A stretch of 64,000 nucleotides of DNA, from the IMG/VR virus record IMGVR_UViG_3300045970_000382, positions 92,224 through 156,223 of that record; one strand, given 5' to 3'. Origin of the DNA: a virus. The translations under genes and the position numbers were made by a program. Below are positions 33,385-41,107 of this stretch, one piece after another. Below the pieces are notes generated by a model. That model was not told the DNA's origin and ran no database searches. It saw nothing but the letters and a program-made list of their open reading frames with translations. Positions within the stretch are counted from its first letter, which is position 1. Every line of letters begins with the position of its first letter.

Positions 33385-35000
33385 AATAGTGAGAAAGAAG
33401 ATATTACAGCTGGAGTATTACTATCAAAACCAACAACATCTAACATATTGCTATCTAATGGGTCTGCTATTGTAAATCCATTTGATTCCATAGCAGTAAC
33501 AATTAATTTAGCATTAGGTTTATTCATAATTGTGCGGTATTTCTTAAGTAGCGTACTAGGATGTGATCCCTGATTTACTTCATTATCAGTATAACAAACA
33601 AATACATCCACATCCAGTTTATTGTCTATAGCGTATTCAAACATCAACCCTATATTGGTAGATCCAAAACTGGTATTATTTAATACATCAGTAACTTCTT
33701 TAAGACTCATAGTCTCATTTATAGCTAAAGGTTGTATCACGTTATGAAATCCAAGAATATAACATTTAGGTTCTGCTTTAATGGTAGTCATGGCAAGAAC
33801 AGCAGAAGCAACTCTTGGAGTAAATCCTGGAATACCACCAATATTGTTCCATGACATGGATGCCGACACATCTATACATAGTAAGTATTTTTTATTTGTG
33901 GGTTTAATATTTTCAAAGGCCATATAAAATGCTTTTTCAAGAGCAGTAACAATTCTATTTTCAGGATTCCAAATTAAGTTACCTTTTAAACCTCTACCTG
34001 ATTTATAGATATGGTAAGCCATTAAAATTTGTATAGGATGTTGACGAGAACGTTTAAGTTCTTCTTCATTGGTAATTCTACCAATAATATAATCCACATT
34101 ATCAGATAAAGGTTTTATATAACCATTAGCAGTAAGAACACCTAAATTACGCATCATGGCATCATACGGACTGTTTTTGATTAAAGAAGCCCAAATTTCT
34201 GGAATCTTCAACCAATCAGTAGGAATCATCTCCCTAGTTAAACCATAGCAATCAATAGCTTCTTTCTTTTCAGAAATAGTTGTTAGATGGTCATACTGAA
34301 ACGCTAGTTCATGTCCCACTAATATTCGTAATTCTTTATTAGCGCAATTTAGTTGGAAAGGTTTTTTAACAGCCCATGCAAAAAGGGTATTAATATCTTT
34401 GTTATCAGTCTTTGGTTTACAAAGACGAAGTACGTCTCGATGTGACCAACCATTTCTTGATTGGTATTTAACCAGTTGATAGGCTAATTTTGAAACATCT
34501 AAATCCAAATACCAGTTTTTAAGAGCATCAGAAAATAGTCTACCCCGACCACGGAAGTATTTAGAGTATTCAACAAAAGCAAACAAATGAGTTCCAATTC
34601 TACAAACCTCATTTAGTTTAGATAGTGCATATTTTCTTGTTTCTTTATTATCAACACTACCAGCATAAGCAAGAGCAAATATACAAGTTTCGTTTTTAAG
34701 ACAACGTCCTTCAGTTGAAATGTTGACAATAAGATCAATAGTTTCAATAGGATGTTTGAAGAGAGCTTTGTCTAAATCACTTACATTGTCTTTTGTAAGC
34801 TTTTTTTCTTTGACATAGTAGGTTCCGCCAGTTGTACCAAGAATAAGAAACCGTTCTACTTGTTTAAGTAATGGAGTTTCAAATATAAACCCACTTGTGT
34901 TATTTTCTACCATATCTGTACGACCAGCAATAGGTCTATCTACAGGTTGGTCGCCAACTATTTTTTTATGGGGGACGTGCTGCTCAAATTTGAAGGCCAT
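33381..35000 (-). CDS. Ro60/TROVE-domain RNA-binding protein (Rsr-like)
   Basis: 539 residues from the ATG at 34998-35000, which has AAGGA 9 nt upstream; an in-frame ATG 3 codons earlier touches the ribosome-binding site. The helical-repeat TROVE region covers about residues 40-370 (HPIETIDLIVNIST.., CIFALAYAGS.., YPIQILMAYHIYKSGRG-like HPIQILMAYHIYKSG). A vWA-like domain follows with MIDAS CIDVSASMSW. Bacterial Rsr proteins form rings that bind Y RNAs and present structured RNA to exonucleases. A promoter-driven structured RNA lies immediately upstream. Confidence 0.88.
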   Translation of the reverse strand: MAFKFEQHVPHKKIVGDQPVDRPIAGRTDMVENNTSGFIFETPLLKQVERFLILGTTGGTYYVKEKKLTKDNVSDLDKALFKHPIETIDLIVNISTEGRCLKNETCIFALAYAGSVDNKETRKYALSKLNEVCRIGTHLFAFVEYSKYFRGRGRLFSDALKNWYLDLDVSKLAYQLVKYQSRNGWSHRDVLRLCKPKTDNKDINTLFAWAVKKPFQLNCANKELRILVGHELAFQYDHLTTISEKKEAIDCYGLTREMIPTDWLKIPEIWASLIKNSPYDAMMRNLGVLTANGYIKPLSDNVDYIIGRITNEEELKRSRQHPIQILMAYHIYKSGRGLKGNLIWNPENRIVTALEKAFYMAFENIKPTNKKYLLCIDVSASMSWNNIGGIPGFTPRVASAVLAMTTIKAEPKCYILGFHNVIQPLAINETMSLKEVTDVLNNTSFGSTNIGLMFEYAIDNKLDVDVFVCYTDNEVNQGSHPSTLLKKYRTIMNKPNAKLIVTAMESNGFTIADPLDSNMLDVVGFDSNTPAVISSFSLL

Positions 35001-35027
35001 AATTTTCATTCCTTAATAGGATAAGAT

Positions 35028-35071
35028 AAAAAGACCGTCCTTCCTACATTCCCATAGTTCACGGATCGGAC
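35028..35071 (-). terminator. Terminator-like hairpin at the 3' end of the RNA locus, before TROVE
   Basis: Minus strand GTCCGATCC...GGAAGGAC (7 pairs with two unpaired positions and an 18-nt loop) followed by GGTCTTTTTATC. The TROVE ribosome-binding site follows within 20 nt, so TROVE expression from the upstream promoter would need readthrough. Confidence 0.6.
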
Positions 35072-35288
35072 TTATTTACTTAAGGTAATATTTTTTCCTT
35101 TGTAAGGTTTAAAGAATATGATACCTTCTCAGCCAGTCATGCCCGTCTACTCACACTTCAGTAGCAGAACACTGTTAGTAGAGCATATACCTCACCTTGA
35201 CAGTAACAAGGGCTACATTTGTTTTGCTGTAGCTTACATAGGTTTCTAAACCATTAGCCGTCTAACGCTCAGGCAGCGGGAATAGGGT

Positions 35289-35381
35289 GTTGCTGTTCCG
35301 AATCGAACGGAATAAGCAAAATATAAAAGGAAAGGTGGCAACCTGCCATATTTAAACTTTAGAGTCATTACTCACAGCAAC
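35289..35381 (-). ncRNA. tRNA-like module 1
   Basis: Perfect 7-bp acceptor-like stem GTTGCTG (35375-35381) with CAGCAAC (35289-35295). A T-arm-like hairpin TTCCG-TTCGATT-CGGAA abuts the 3' strand and a short GAGT/ACTC D-arm-like hairpin follows the 5' strand. The D loop is too short for a normal tRNA, and the anticodon region is replaced by ~50 nt including GGCAGGTTGCC and an AAATAT/ATATTT stem. No encoded CCA. A tRNA mimic, not a working tRNA. Confidence 0.6.
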
Positions 35382-35385
35382 AAAA

Positions 35386-35454
35386 GAGCAAGTTAAATAA
35401 GATTCGGAGGAGTCATTTTCAAAGAAGTGATAACCAAATCTAATTCAGCTCTAA
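35386..35454 (-). repeat. Structured RNA repeat R2
   Basis: Shares blocks GAGCAAGTTA, TCATT, GATAACCAA and TCAGCTCTAA (plus-strand reading) with R1 (35604-35669). Outer stem of GAGC with GCTC and inner stem GATTCGG/CCAAATC. Compared with R1 one stem pair changes from C-G to T-A, a compensatory change. Confidence 0.65.
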
Positions 35455-35603
35455 TCCAGTAACAGTTTAGAGTCAATACTGGGAGACTTAAAGTTGCCGT
35501 GTATTTGTCCACACACGGCGTGTGTTCAGGCCAGGTATTTATTTGCGTGAGTTATCGGCACTGACGGTTTCCATCTCACATCCACCAACCACGGAGGATT
35601 TAA

Positions 35604-35669
35604 TTAGAGCAAGTTATTCAAAACTTGGAAGGATCATTATGAGGGATAACCAAGTCTTTTCAGCTCTAA
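35604..35669 (-). repeat. Structured RNA repeat R1
   Basis: TTAGAGC (35604-35610) pairs with GCTCTAA (35663-35669); inner stem ACTTGG/CCAAGT. Same conserved blocks as R2, in mirror placement relative to the other tRNA-like module. Confidence 0.65.
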
Positions 35670-35676
35670 ATTGAGC

Positions 35677-35801
35677 GGTTACTGGTGGGACTCGAACCTA
35701 CGACAAACTGTGTTTTGATAATCTAATATCATCAGTTCAAAAGAACAAGATTGAATATTAGTATTTTATGACGGCTGTTCTACCGCTGAACTACAGTAAC
35801 C
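35677..35801 (-). ncRNA. tRNA-like module 2 with hairpin in place of the anticodon arm
   Basis: 8-bp acceptor GGTTACTG / CAGTAACC, canonical D-arm AGTTC-AGCGGTA-GAAC, and T-arm GTAGG-TTCGAGT-CCCAC (one mismatch). Between them the anticodon arm is replaced by ~70 nt dominated by CTAATAT/ATATTAG and GTTC/GAAC stems. No CCA follows. The resemblance to D/T/acceptor arms is too close to be chance; bacterial Y RNAs of the YrlA type carry such tRNA mimics. Confidence 0.7.
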
Positions 35802-36015
35802 ATGTTCTTTTAAATAATTTACTATGGCTTATTAATTAATTATTTATTTAAAAATTAGAACTGTTTTGATTCTTTTAAGCAAAGAACAAAGACAGCAAAC
35901 AAGAAGCTTGAATCACAGGGAAAAACGGTGAGAAATAACCTGTGATTACTTTATTTCAGTTTCAATCCGCAGCCACACAAGGCTGACTTGGTACTGTTTT
36001 TCAGCACCAAAACAT

Positions 36016-36044
36016 ATTATATATTAAGTGAATTGATAAAACAA
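36016..36044 (-). promoter_or_regulatory. Promoter of the structured RNA locus
   Basis: Minus strand: TTGTTT (36039-36044), 17 nt, TATAAT (36016-36021). The first hairpin of the RNA begins within ~10 nt of the expected start site. Confidence 0.75.
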
Positions 36045-36116
36045 GATGCTATTTAAATTATTAAGTAGACCATCCAATAATTGGATGGTCTACAATAAAG
36101 TCTGGATTGCTGAAGT

Positions 36117-36422
36117 TTAAATCGGAGCAGATTCATTTAAGGTTGCGGAAACAGCTAAAGAAACAGCTTGACCTGCAATAACTTGAACTTCAAGTAAGCC
36201 TGCAAGTAGAGCTTCGCCTCCGCCAATAAGGGAATCGGCAATAACGTTGATAGTGGCAGAACCTATGCCTACTGGAGTGATTAAGCCTGATGCATCAACG
36301 GTAACAACAGCTTCATCTGTACTTGAGAAGCTAACATTTTCAACTGAAGCTGGATGGCCGTGGGCATCTACTGAACTTATAAAAATTGTAGCGGTTCTAT
36401 CATCTGGAAGTAATAGTGACAT
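36117..36422 (-). CDS. BIG2-type Ig-like domain protein
   Basis: 101 residues from the ATG at 36420-36422 (AAAGG ribosome-binding site). Pattern DAHGHPASVENVSFSSTDEAVVTVDASGLITPVGIGSATINVIAD is a classic BIG2 (bacterial Ig-like 2) domain, common in phage head and tail decoration proteins that bind carbohydrate. An upstream in-frame extension to 36557 (MKILKPILIF...) exists and overlaps the neighbouring stop; I prefer the shorter form. Confidence 0.75.
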   Translation of the reverse strand: MSLLLPDDRTATIFISSVDAHGHPASVENVSFSSTDEAVVTVDASGLITPVGIGSATINVIADSLIGGGEALLAGLLEVQVIAGQAVSLAVSATLNESAPI

Positions 36423-36543
36423 AAAATTAATACCTTTAAAAGTTGCCCCCAAATAATTTATTGAAAGAATAAGCCGGGGGTGTAACTTTTTCTTTCTCTT
36501 TTTTTTACAACAAACTTGATCTTCAATAAAAATCAGGATCGGT

Positions 36544-36801
36544 TTAAGTATTTTCATTTTTATTCCTTTTATTCTCTAACGAGGATAGATTTATTTTTTG
36601 GTCTCCATCAAAAAAATGATCTAGACCTAAACGTTTACAATGAATCAGTGCATAAGAATATAAGCTATTAGAAGATAGTGGACTATTAGCTACAATCTTT
36701 GAGCTAGAATTAATTTCGTTTTTTGGAGCTAACAAATTAAAGACTATTACATCTCTTTTTTTGCTTTTACGGATTTCTTTAACTATTCTAACTTCTAACA
36801 T
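36544..36801 (-). CDS. Small protein of unknown function upstream of the BIG2 gene
   Basis: 85 residues (MLEVRIVKEIRKSKKRDVIVFNLLAPKNEINSS-type start), basic N-half, no family recognised. Preceded by a promoter at 36839-36867. Likely co-transcribed with the BIG2 protein. Confidence 0.55.
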   Translation of the reverse strand: MLEVRIVKEIRKSKKRDVIVFNLLAPKNEINSSSKIVANSPLSSNSLYSYALIHCKRLGLDHFFDGDQKINLSSLENKRNKNENT

Positions 36802-36838
36802 CTTTCTGAATTAAAAATTGAATATGAATATGAATATA

Positions 36839-36867
36839 AATTTAGCATAAAAATAGTGTCTGTACAA
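36839..36867 (-). promoter_or_regulatory. Leftward promoter of a divergent pair
   Basis: Minus strand: TTGTAC (36862-36867), 17 nt, TAAATT (36839-36844). Faces away from the rightward promoter at 36900. Confidence 0.55.
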
Positions 36868-36899
36868 TGATTCTTTAATATTATTTTTATAAAGATTTT

Positions 36900-36928
36900 T
36901 TGACTTTCTAATTGAGATATGGTCTAAT
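36900..36928 (+). promoter_or_regulatory. Rightward promoter of a divergent pair
   Basis: TTGACT (36900-36905), 17 nt, TCTAAT (36923-36928), 33 nt before the ATG at 36962. Drives the Ig-like protein genes. Confidence 0.6.
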
Positions 36929-36961
36929 CTCTTTTTATAATAAACTGGATTTAAAAAGAAA

Positions 36962-37219
36962 ATGAATCTACTTGATTTTAATACTTTTTCAATAGATAAG
37001 TTCACGGATACTGACTGGCAGTTATGTACTGATATTGATGGATTTATTGATTTAGAATGTTTTTTAATACTGGTGAATAAGAAACTTAATATCCAGTTAA
37101 CTGATAGTAATGCTTTTCAAAAATCTATTTTAATTATTTTACAATTAGAACGATTATTGGGTCCTTTTTCTAAAGATCAAGCAATTGCTGTAGCAATCCA
37201 CTATTGTTTGTCCAAATAG
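36962..37219 (+). CDS. Small protein upstream of the Ig-like genes
   Basis: 85 residues (MNLLDFNTFSIDKFTDTDWQLC..), helical C-half with an IILQLERLLGPF stretch. No recognised family. First gene of a short rightward operon otherwise encoding surface-type proteins. Confidence 0.55.
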   Translation: MNLLDFNTFSIDKFTDTDWQLCTDIDGFIDLECFLILVNKKLNIQLTDSNAFQKSILIILQLERLLGPFSKDQAIAVAIHYCLSK

Positions 37220-37270
37220 CTTTATATGCTATTATAAAAAATATTAATCTTTATTTAGAGGAAAATTGTT

Positions 37271-38170
37271 ATGTCTACGAAAATAATTTTAACATTTAAA
37301 TCACCTGATGCTGATACGTTTCTTGTAAATACAAGAATTAAGTTGAGAGATCAAATGCATGGTTTACGAGGTATCAGTTATACTGATAATTCAGGTCAGG
37401 TTTCTTTTAACATGCCACCTACTATCATTACAGATATTAATGACAGAGCTATTGATTATCGTCATGGTATGTCTTGCTTTGTTGAAGGTATTGGTGAAGT
37501 GGGAAATTTCAATGTTCCCTATTCTGGAACTATAATGGGAGATATTGTTTTTAACGGCAGACCTTCTGAAATGGCCTATTCAGCCGTTTTTAACTGTATT
37601 CCTGGGGGAACTGTCACTATTACGGGTACAGCAACTTCGGGTCAAGTTTTAACTGCACATAATACTCTTACAGATGCTGATGGTATTCCTGTAACTGTTG
37701 AAAGTGTACCTATTTTTGGGTATAATTGGAAAGCTAATGGAACTAATATTGTGGGTGCTACTTCTGACACGTATACTCTTACTGATACTGAAATAGGTAA
37801 AACTATTACAGTAACTATCAGTTATACTGATAATAAGGGTAATTCCGAAGTTGTTTCTTCTTTACCTACAATAGCTGTTACTAGAATTCCAAATGTAGGC
37901 CCGACAGGTAGTGTTACTATTACAGGTACTGCTCAAGTTAGTCAAGTTTTGACTGCTCTAAATACTCTAGCTGATGCTGATGGACTTGGAACTTTAAATT
38001 ACCAATGGAGTGCTGACGACCATGCTATAACTGGGGCAACAACTAATACATATACAGTATTGGTTGGAGACCTAGGTAAATTTATTACTGTAACAATCAG
38101 CTATACAGATCTTAAAGGTACTTTTGAATCTGTTTCATCTGCACATACAGCCCATGTTATTGCTGCTTAA
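37271..38170 (+). CDS. Ig-like repeat protein, probable virion decoration/fibre protein
   Basis: 299 residues. An N-terminal ~115-residue domain (MSTKIILTFKSPDAD..) is followed by two Ig-like repeats starting TVTITGTATSGQVLTA and SVTITGTAQVSQVLTA, each with DADG, a W core residue, TYTL/TYTV and GK.ITVTISYTD. Such repeats occur in bacterial adhesins and as phage capsid/tail decorations. The N-domain is duplicated in the next gene. Good ribosome-binding site (GAGGA). Confidence 0.75.
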   Translation: MSTKIILTFKSPDADTFLVNTRIKLRDQMHGLRGISYTDNSGQVSFNMPPTIITDINDRAIDYRHGMSCFVEGIGEVGNFNVPYSGTIMGDIVFNGRPSEMAYSAVFNCIPGGTVTITGTATSGQVLTAHNTLTDADGIPVTVESVPIFGYNWKANGTNIVGATSDTYTLTDTEIGKTITVTISYTDNKGNSEVVSSLPTIAVTRIPNVGPTGSVTITGTAQVSQVLTALNTLADADGLGTLNYQWSADDHAITGATTNTYTVLVGDLGKFITVTISYTDLKGTFESVSSAHTAHVIAA

Positions 38171-38197
38171 TTTTTACTTCAACTTTGAGAACTTATT

Positions 38198-38530
38198 ATG
38201 TCTACTAAAATTGTTTTAAATATCCATTCCCCTGACGCTAATACGCATAAGGTAGATGCCTTGGTAAAGCTTCGAGATTCTTTAGGAGCTATTCATGGCA
38301 TTTCTTATACAGATACAGCAGGTGTTGCTACTTTTAATATGCCAGGTGGAAGCACAACTGACATTAGAGGAAATGTTATTGATTTAAAGAAGCACATGTG
38401 GGCTACAATTGACGGTCTAGGTCAAATTCCTAATTTCGATGTAGCAGACTCCGGCACAACAACAGGTGTTGTTGTCTTTGACTCCAGAGTGAATCAGATG
38501 GCCGCTAGTGCAACCTTTGTTGATAGCTAG
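38198..38530 (+). CDS. Paralogue of the N-terminal domain of the Ig-like protein
   Basis: 110 residues, parallel to residues 1-110 of the preceding gene: MSTKIVLNIHSPDAN, VKLRDSLGAIHGISYTD, ATFNMPGG, FVEGIGEVGNF-like IDGLGQIPNF, VVFDSRVNQMA. Probably arose by duplication of the head/tail-binding domain. It ends 3 nt from the convergent stop of HNH/AP2 copy 7. Confidence 0.75.
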   Translation: MSTKIVLNIHSPDANTHKVDALVKLRDSLGAIHGISYTDTAGVATFNMPGGSTTDIRGNVIDLKKHMWATIDGLGQIPNFDVADSGTTTGVVVFDSRVNQMAASATFVDS

Positions 38531-38533
38531 AAG

Positions 38534-39268
38534 CTAATCATCAAAATCTACCTTGTAATCAACAAGAGCTTGGTACACCCGTGGATCAAGCTCTTCTTTA
38601 TATAAATTTGCCAATCTTTTAATTTCAGCTTCTTTAGCAGGTTTATATACTAGATATGCTTCTTGTTCTGTTTTGAAACTACCAAGATGTTTTGTTTTTC
38701 CTTCAATATTACAACGGGCTTGGTATGGTTTTGTTCTACCTTCACGGTACGTAACTCCAATACGAAGTTCACCTCTGCTAGCATCACTTTTTGTTAAAAG
38801 ATAATTTATTTTAGATGGAACCAAACAACATGTTTCTCTTGAATATATCTTATTTCTTTTAAATAATATATCTTTGTCTAAATGCCAATCCAAATCTGAA
38901 CCCACCATTAGTAAATAATCATGAGCGAAGTTTTGAAAACTATGCCATCTAATATCTACAGTACATCCAATATAAGTAGGATATTTTCTCTGAATATCTT
39001 CGTTATAACATCTTTGTAGCATACAAATCCAAACCATATAAATCCTTTTATGTGATGTATAAGAATAAATTCCAATTCCAATAAAACCAACACCACTAAA
39101 TTTAAGACTTGGATATTTAACATTTCCATTTCTTAAATTTTGGGCTGTACAAATTTTTTCAGCTCCATCTTCAAATCTAATTCTTACATTATTACAATCT
39201 ATATACTCTATTACAACACAAGAACCATAATTATTTGTTTCAAATCTATCACCAACTTTTATTTGCAT
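38534..39268 (-). CDS. HNH/AP2 homing-endonuclease-like protein, copy 7
   Basis: 244 residues: N-domain IKVGDRFETNNYGS, HNH-like core (CTVDIRWHSFQNF, LDKDILFKRNKIYSRETCCLVP; SRE replaces SPE), AP2 domain (LRIGVTYREGRTKPY..LGSFKTEQEAYLVYK). Convergent with the Ig-like operon; here it marks the border between the two transcription directions. Confidence 0.85.
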   Translation of the reverse strand: MQIKVGDRFETNNYGSCVVIEYIDCNNVRIRFEDGAEKICTAQNLRNGNVKYPSLKFSGVGFIGIGIYSYTSHKRIYMVWICMLQRCYNEDIQRKYPTYIGCTVDIRWHSFQNFAHDYLLMVGSDLDWHLDKDILFKRNKIYSRETCCLVPSKINYLLTKSDASRGELRIGVTYREGRTKPYQARCNIEGKTKHLGSFKTEQEAYLVYKPAKEAEIKRLANLYKEELDPRVYQALVDYKVDFDD

Positions 39269-39287
39269 TCGTCGATACCTATTTATT

Positions 39288-39390
39288 ATAATTGCGTTTA
39301 AACCGCGAAAATTTTATCAGCAATACACTGACACTAGTTTATTTGAAAACGAGCCACTAGCACGGGATTTGGCGGCTTAAATAGCAGGTT
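39288..39390. repeat. Recurrent intergenic element, copy C (diverged)
   Basis: Non-coding ~100 nt between the FkbM stop and HNH/AP2 copy 7. Contains GCGTTTAAACCGCG, TTTGGCGGCTTAAATAGCAGGTTTTAAGC, related to copies A and B. Confidence 0.4.
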
Positions 39391-40221
39391 TTAAGCTGTA
39401 CCATTAATGTTATTTTCGGTAAAAATACTAATACAAGGATCGTTTTCATGAATAGCTATCAGATTAATTCCTCTTTGCTCAATTTTATAGTCTAAATTAC
39501 TTAAAAATAATTTTAATTCATCTAAATCTGATTTGATCCATTCTATAATCAGAATAGGTTTGAATTTTTTTATGATCTCAATTCCGCTTCTTAAAGCGTC
39601 AATCTCCATACCTTCAATATCAAGTTTAATTAGATCTAATCTTTCTAAATTTAATTCTTCAACGAGAAAATGATCTAATGCTATGACACGTATTTTTTGT
39701 GAGTCTTTTCCATCTTCAATTGTATCTAGTAGGCTTAGATCTCCAAAGTTACAAGGTTGTGTATAATCAACTCTTCTTTGCACACTAAGAATAGGATATT
39801 CACCTATAGCTAAATTAAAGGCGATAGCATTGAAACAGTTGTTAATGCAAACATTACCCGCTAGTGCATAAAAGATCCTTACTTGTGGTTCAAAAGCGAA
39901 GACTTGACCCCAACCTGTCATGTGCTTTGCCCATTCAATTGTATGTGTACCTATATTTGCTCCACCATCAATAACGAATAGTCCACTTCCATAATGTTTT
40001 CTTCTAATATCCAATAATATTTTTACAAAATCAATCTCATTTTGTTCAAATGCCGATTCTTCAAGAATTTGATTACCTACTCCGTATCTATAATCATTAT
40101 TTGATCCGGGTGTGTACCACGGTTTAATATCTTCTGGTTTAGGAACCGAGTAATCATTTCTATTTACAATTAGAGTGCCATGATCTGTTGATGCCAGGAT
40201 AAAGGCAATGGGTCGTTTCAT
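39391..40221 (-). CDS. FkbM-family methyltransferase
   Basis: 276 residues. SAM site VIDGGANIGTHTIEWAK around residue 83, AFEPQVRIFYAL (acidic residue binding the ribose), then the FkbM signature LDLIKLDIEGMEIDALRSG and PILIIEW. FkbM enzymes O-methylate sugars or small molecules; in phages they often modify glycans. Downstream of a 127-residue gene it abuts directly. Substrate not inferable. Confidence 0.88.
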   Translation of the reverse strand: MKRPIAFILASTDHGTLIVNRNDYSVPKPEDIKPWYTPGSNNDYRYGVGNQILEESAFEQNEIDFVKILLDIRRKHYGSGLFVIDGGANIGTHTIEWAKHMTGWGQVFAFEPQVRIFYALAGNVCINNCFNAIAFNLAIGEYPILSVQRRVDYTQPCNFGDLSLLDTIEDGKDSQKIRVIALDHFLVEELNLERLDLIKLDIEGMEIDALRSGIEIIKKFKPILIIEWIKSDLDELKLFLSNLDYKIEQRGINLIAIHENDPCISIFTENNINGTA

Positions 40222-40605
40222 TTATACCTCCAATAGTGCTGTTTCAATTTCAAGATCCATTAATTTTGTTCTAATTTGTTGTAATGGATATTCAAATTGC
40301 TGATTATAAAAGTCTTTGTCATGTTCTTGAATATAGTGGTATCTATGATAATTTGATGCTGTGCATGTTAATCTGTAACTGACTAAGTTTTTAGATACAT
40401 AATAATTTAATGAGATCCAGCCGTCATAATAGCCATCTTGATTCATGCAGTGGAAGTTTATAGTACAAAGATAGCTGTTTTTTTGTTCTTCTACATACCA
40501 TTGCCCATCAAAGCCGCTGCCATGCAGATATTTTGTTAGCAGATCTTTTAGTTCAGCTTCTTTAATATTAGGTAATGGATTTGTTTTCCAATTAGGTACT
40601 TTCAT
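40222..40605 (-). CDS. Protein of unknown function
   Basis: 127 residues from the ATG at 40603-40605, preceded by GGTG in the recurrent ACGGTGAATATT leader; a GTG 3 codons upstream is the alternative. Aromatic-rich middle (GFDGQWYVEEQKN..YRLTCTASNYHRYHY). No family recognised. Confidence 0.6.
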   Translation of the reverse strand: MKVPNWKTNPLPNIKEAELKDLLTKYLHGSGFDGQWYVEEQKNSYLCTINFHCMNQDGYYDGWISLNYYVSKNLVSYRLTCTASNYHRYHYIQEHDKDFYNQQFEYPLQQIRTKLMDLEIETALLEV

Positions 40606-40618
40606 AATATTCACCGTT

Positions 40619-40927
40619 TTACAGTTTAGAGTTAAAGCGTTCTTTAATTAATTTGTTATTCTTTTCTATATGATCTTCAAGATTATACAGAGTCATTAAT
40701 TTCTTGACCCAAGCGTATGAAATATCCAATTTTTGGCTAATAAAGTGGGCACCAATCTTCTCCTGTATAACCCATCTATGCATTAAATCTTTTATAGATG
40801 AGCCTAATCGAAGTTCAGCACTTTTTAATCTATCTTTAGATAAAGAGTGCCTTTTTGAGAATAAAGATTTCCAATCAGGTTCTAATTCACTCATAATAAA
40901 TTTGTTAACTGTTTTAATTTCTTTCAA
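40619..40927 (-). CDS. Small helical protein, possible HTH
   Basis: 102 residues if the TTG at 40925-40927 (overlapping the upstream stop) is used; an ATG at 40892-40894 gives 91. The segment IGAHFISQKLDISYAWVKKLMTLYNL has helix-turn-helix spacing. A DNA-binding role is possible but unproven. Confidence 0.55.
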   Translation of the reverse strand: MKEIKTVNKFIMSELEPDWKSLFSKRHSLSKDRLKSAELRLGSSIKDLMHRWVIQEKIGAHFISQKLDISYAWVKKLMTLYNLEDHIEKNNKLIKERFNSKL

Positions 40928-41096
40928 CGTAGGTTTTCATCCAATAACTTAAAATATCTCTTCCTTCGTTTTTAGATACACCAAATTCTTCAATTAAATA
41001 GGGTGTAGCAGAAAACATATTGCAATCACCAGATTCACGCAATTCATCTAAATACTCAAGATGTTCGTCTGTTATGTAATCGGGTTTTTCTTTCAT
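40914..41096 (-). CDS. Small conserved phage-type protein
   Basis: 60 residues from the ATG at 41094-41096 (AAGG ribosome-binding site). MKEKPDYITDEHLEYLDELRESG...YLIEEFGVSKNEGRDILSYWM is a pattern seen in many phage hypothetical proteins. Function unknown. Confidence 0.65.
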   Translation of the reverse strand: MKEKPDYITDEHLEYLDELRESGDCNMFSATPYLIEEFGVSKNEGRDILSYWMKTYVERN

Positions 41097-41107
41097 AAAT
41101 TTTACCT

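Larger units (their letters stand above)
35072..36009 (-). ncRNA. Large structured RNA locus (~0.95 kb) with tRNA-like modules, upstream of TROVE
   Basis: No plausible gene on either strand. Preceded by a promoter (36016-36044) and followed by a terminator-like hairpin. Minus-strand hairpins in order: TTGGTGCTG/CAGTACCAA (~35984-36006), CAGCC/GGCTG, AATCACAGG/CCTGTGATT (~35911-35947), tRNA-like module 2, stem repeat R1, GCCGTGT/ACACGGC (~35495-35520), CCAGTA/TACTGG, repeat R2, tRNA-like module 1, GCTACA/TGTAGC and CCTTG/CAAGG (~35195-35240). Candidates are a phage Y RNA (YrlA-type, tRNA-mimicking) or a giant ornate RNA such as GOLLD, which can embed tRNAs. Confidence 0.75.

Noticed and set aside
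35289-35801. Functional tRNA genes
   Set aside because: Acceptor, D and T arms are present but there is no normal anticodon stem-loop, module 1 has a too-short D loop, and no CCA is encoded; better described as tRNA-like modules.
35677-35801. tRNA with a group I intron in the anticodon loop
   Set aside because: The insert is only about 70 nt and forms a simple hairpin; no group I core can fit.
36811-37005. Minus-strand 64-codon frame
   Set aside because: It overlaps both divergent promoters and the start of the plus-strand gene, is very AT-biased and has no ribosome-binding site.
21741-39390. HEARO/omega-RNA-type elements linked to HNH genes
   Set aside because: The HNH proteins are AP2-fused homing types without RuvC or IscB features, and the elements are only ~100 nt.
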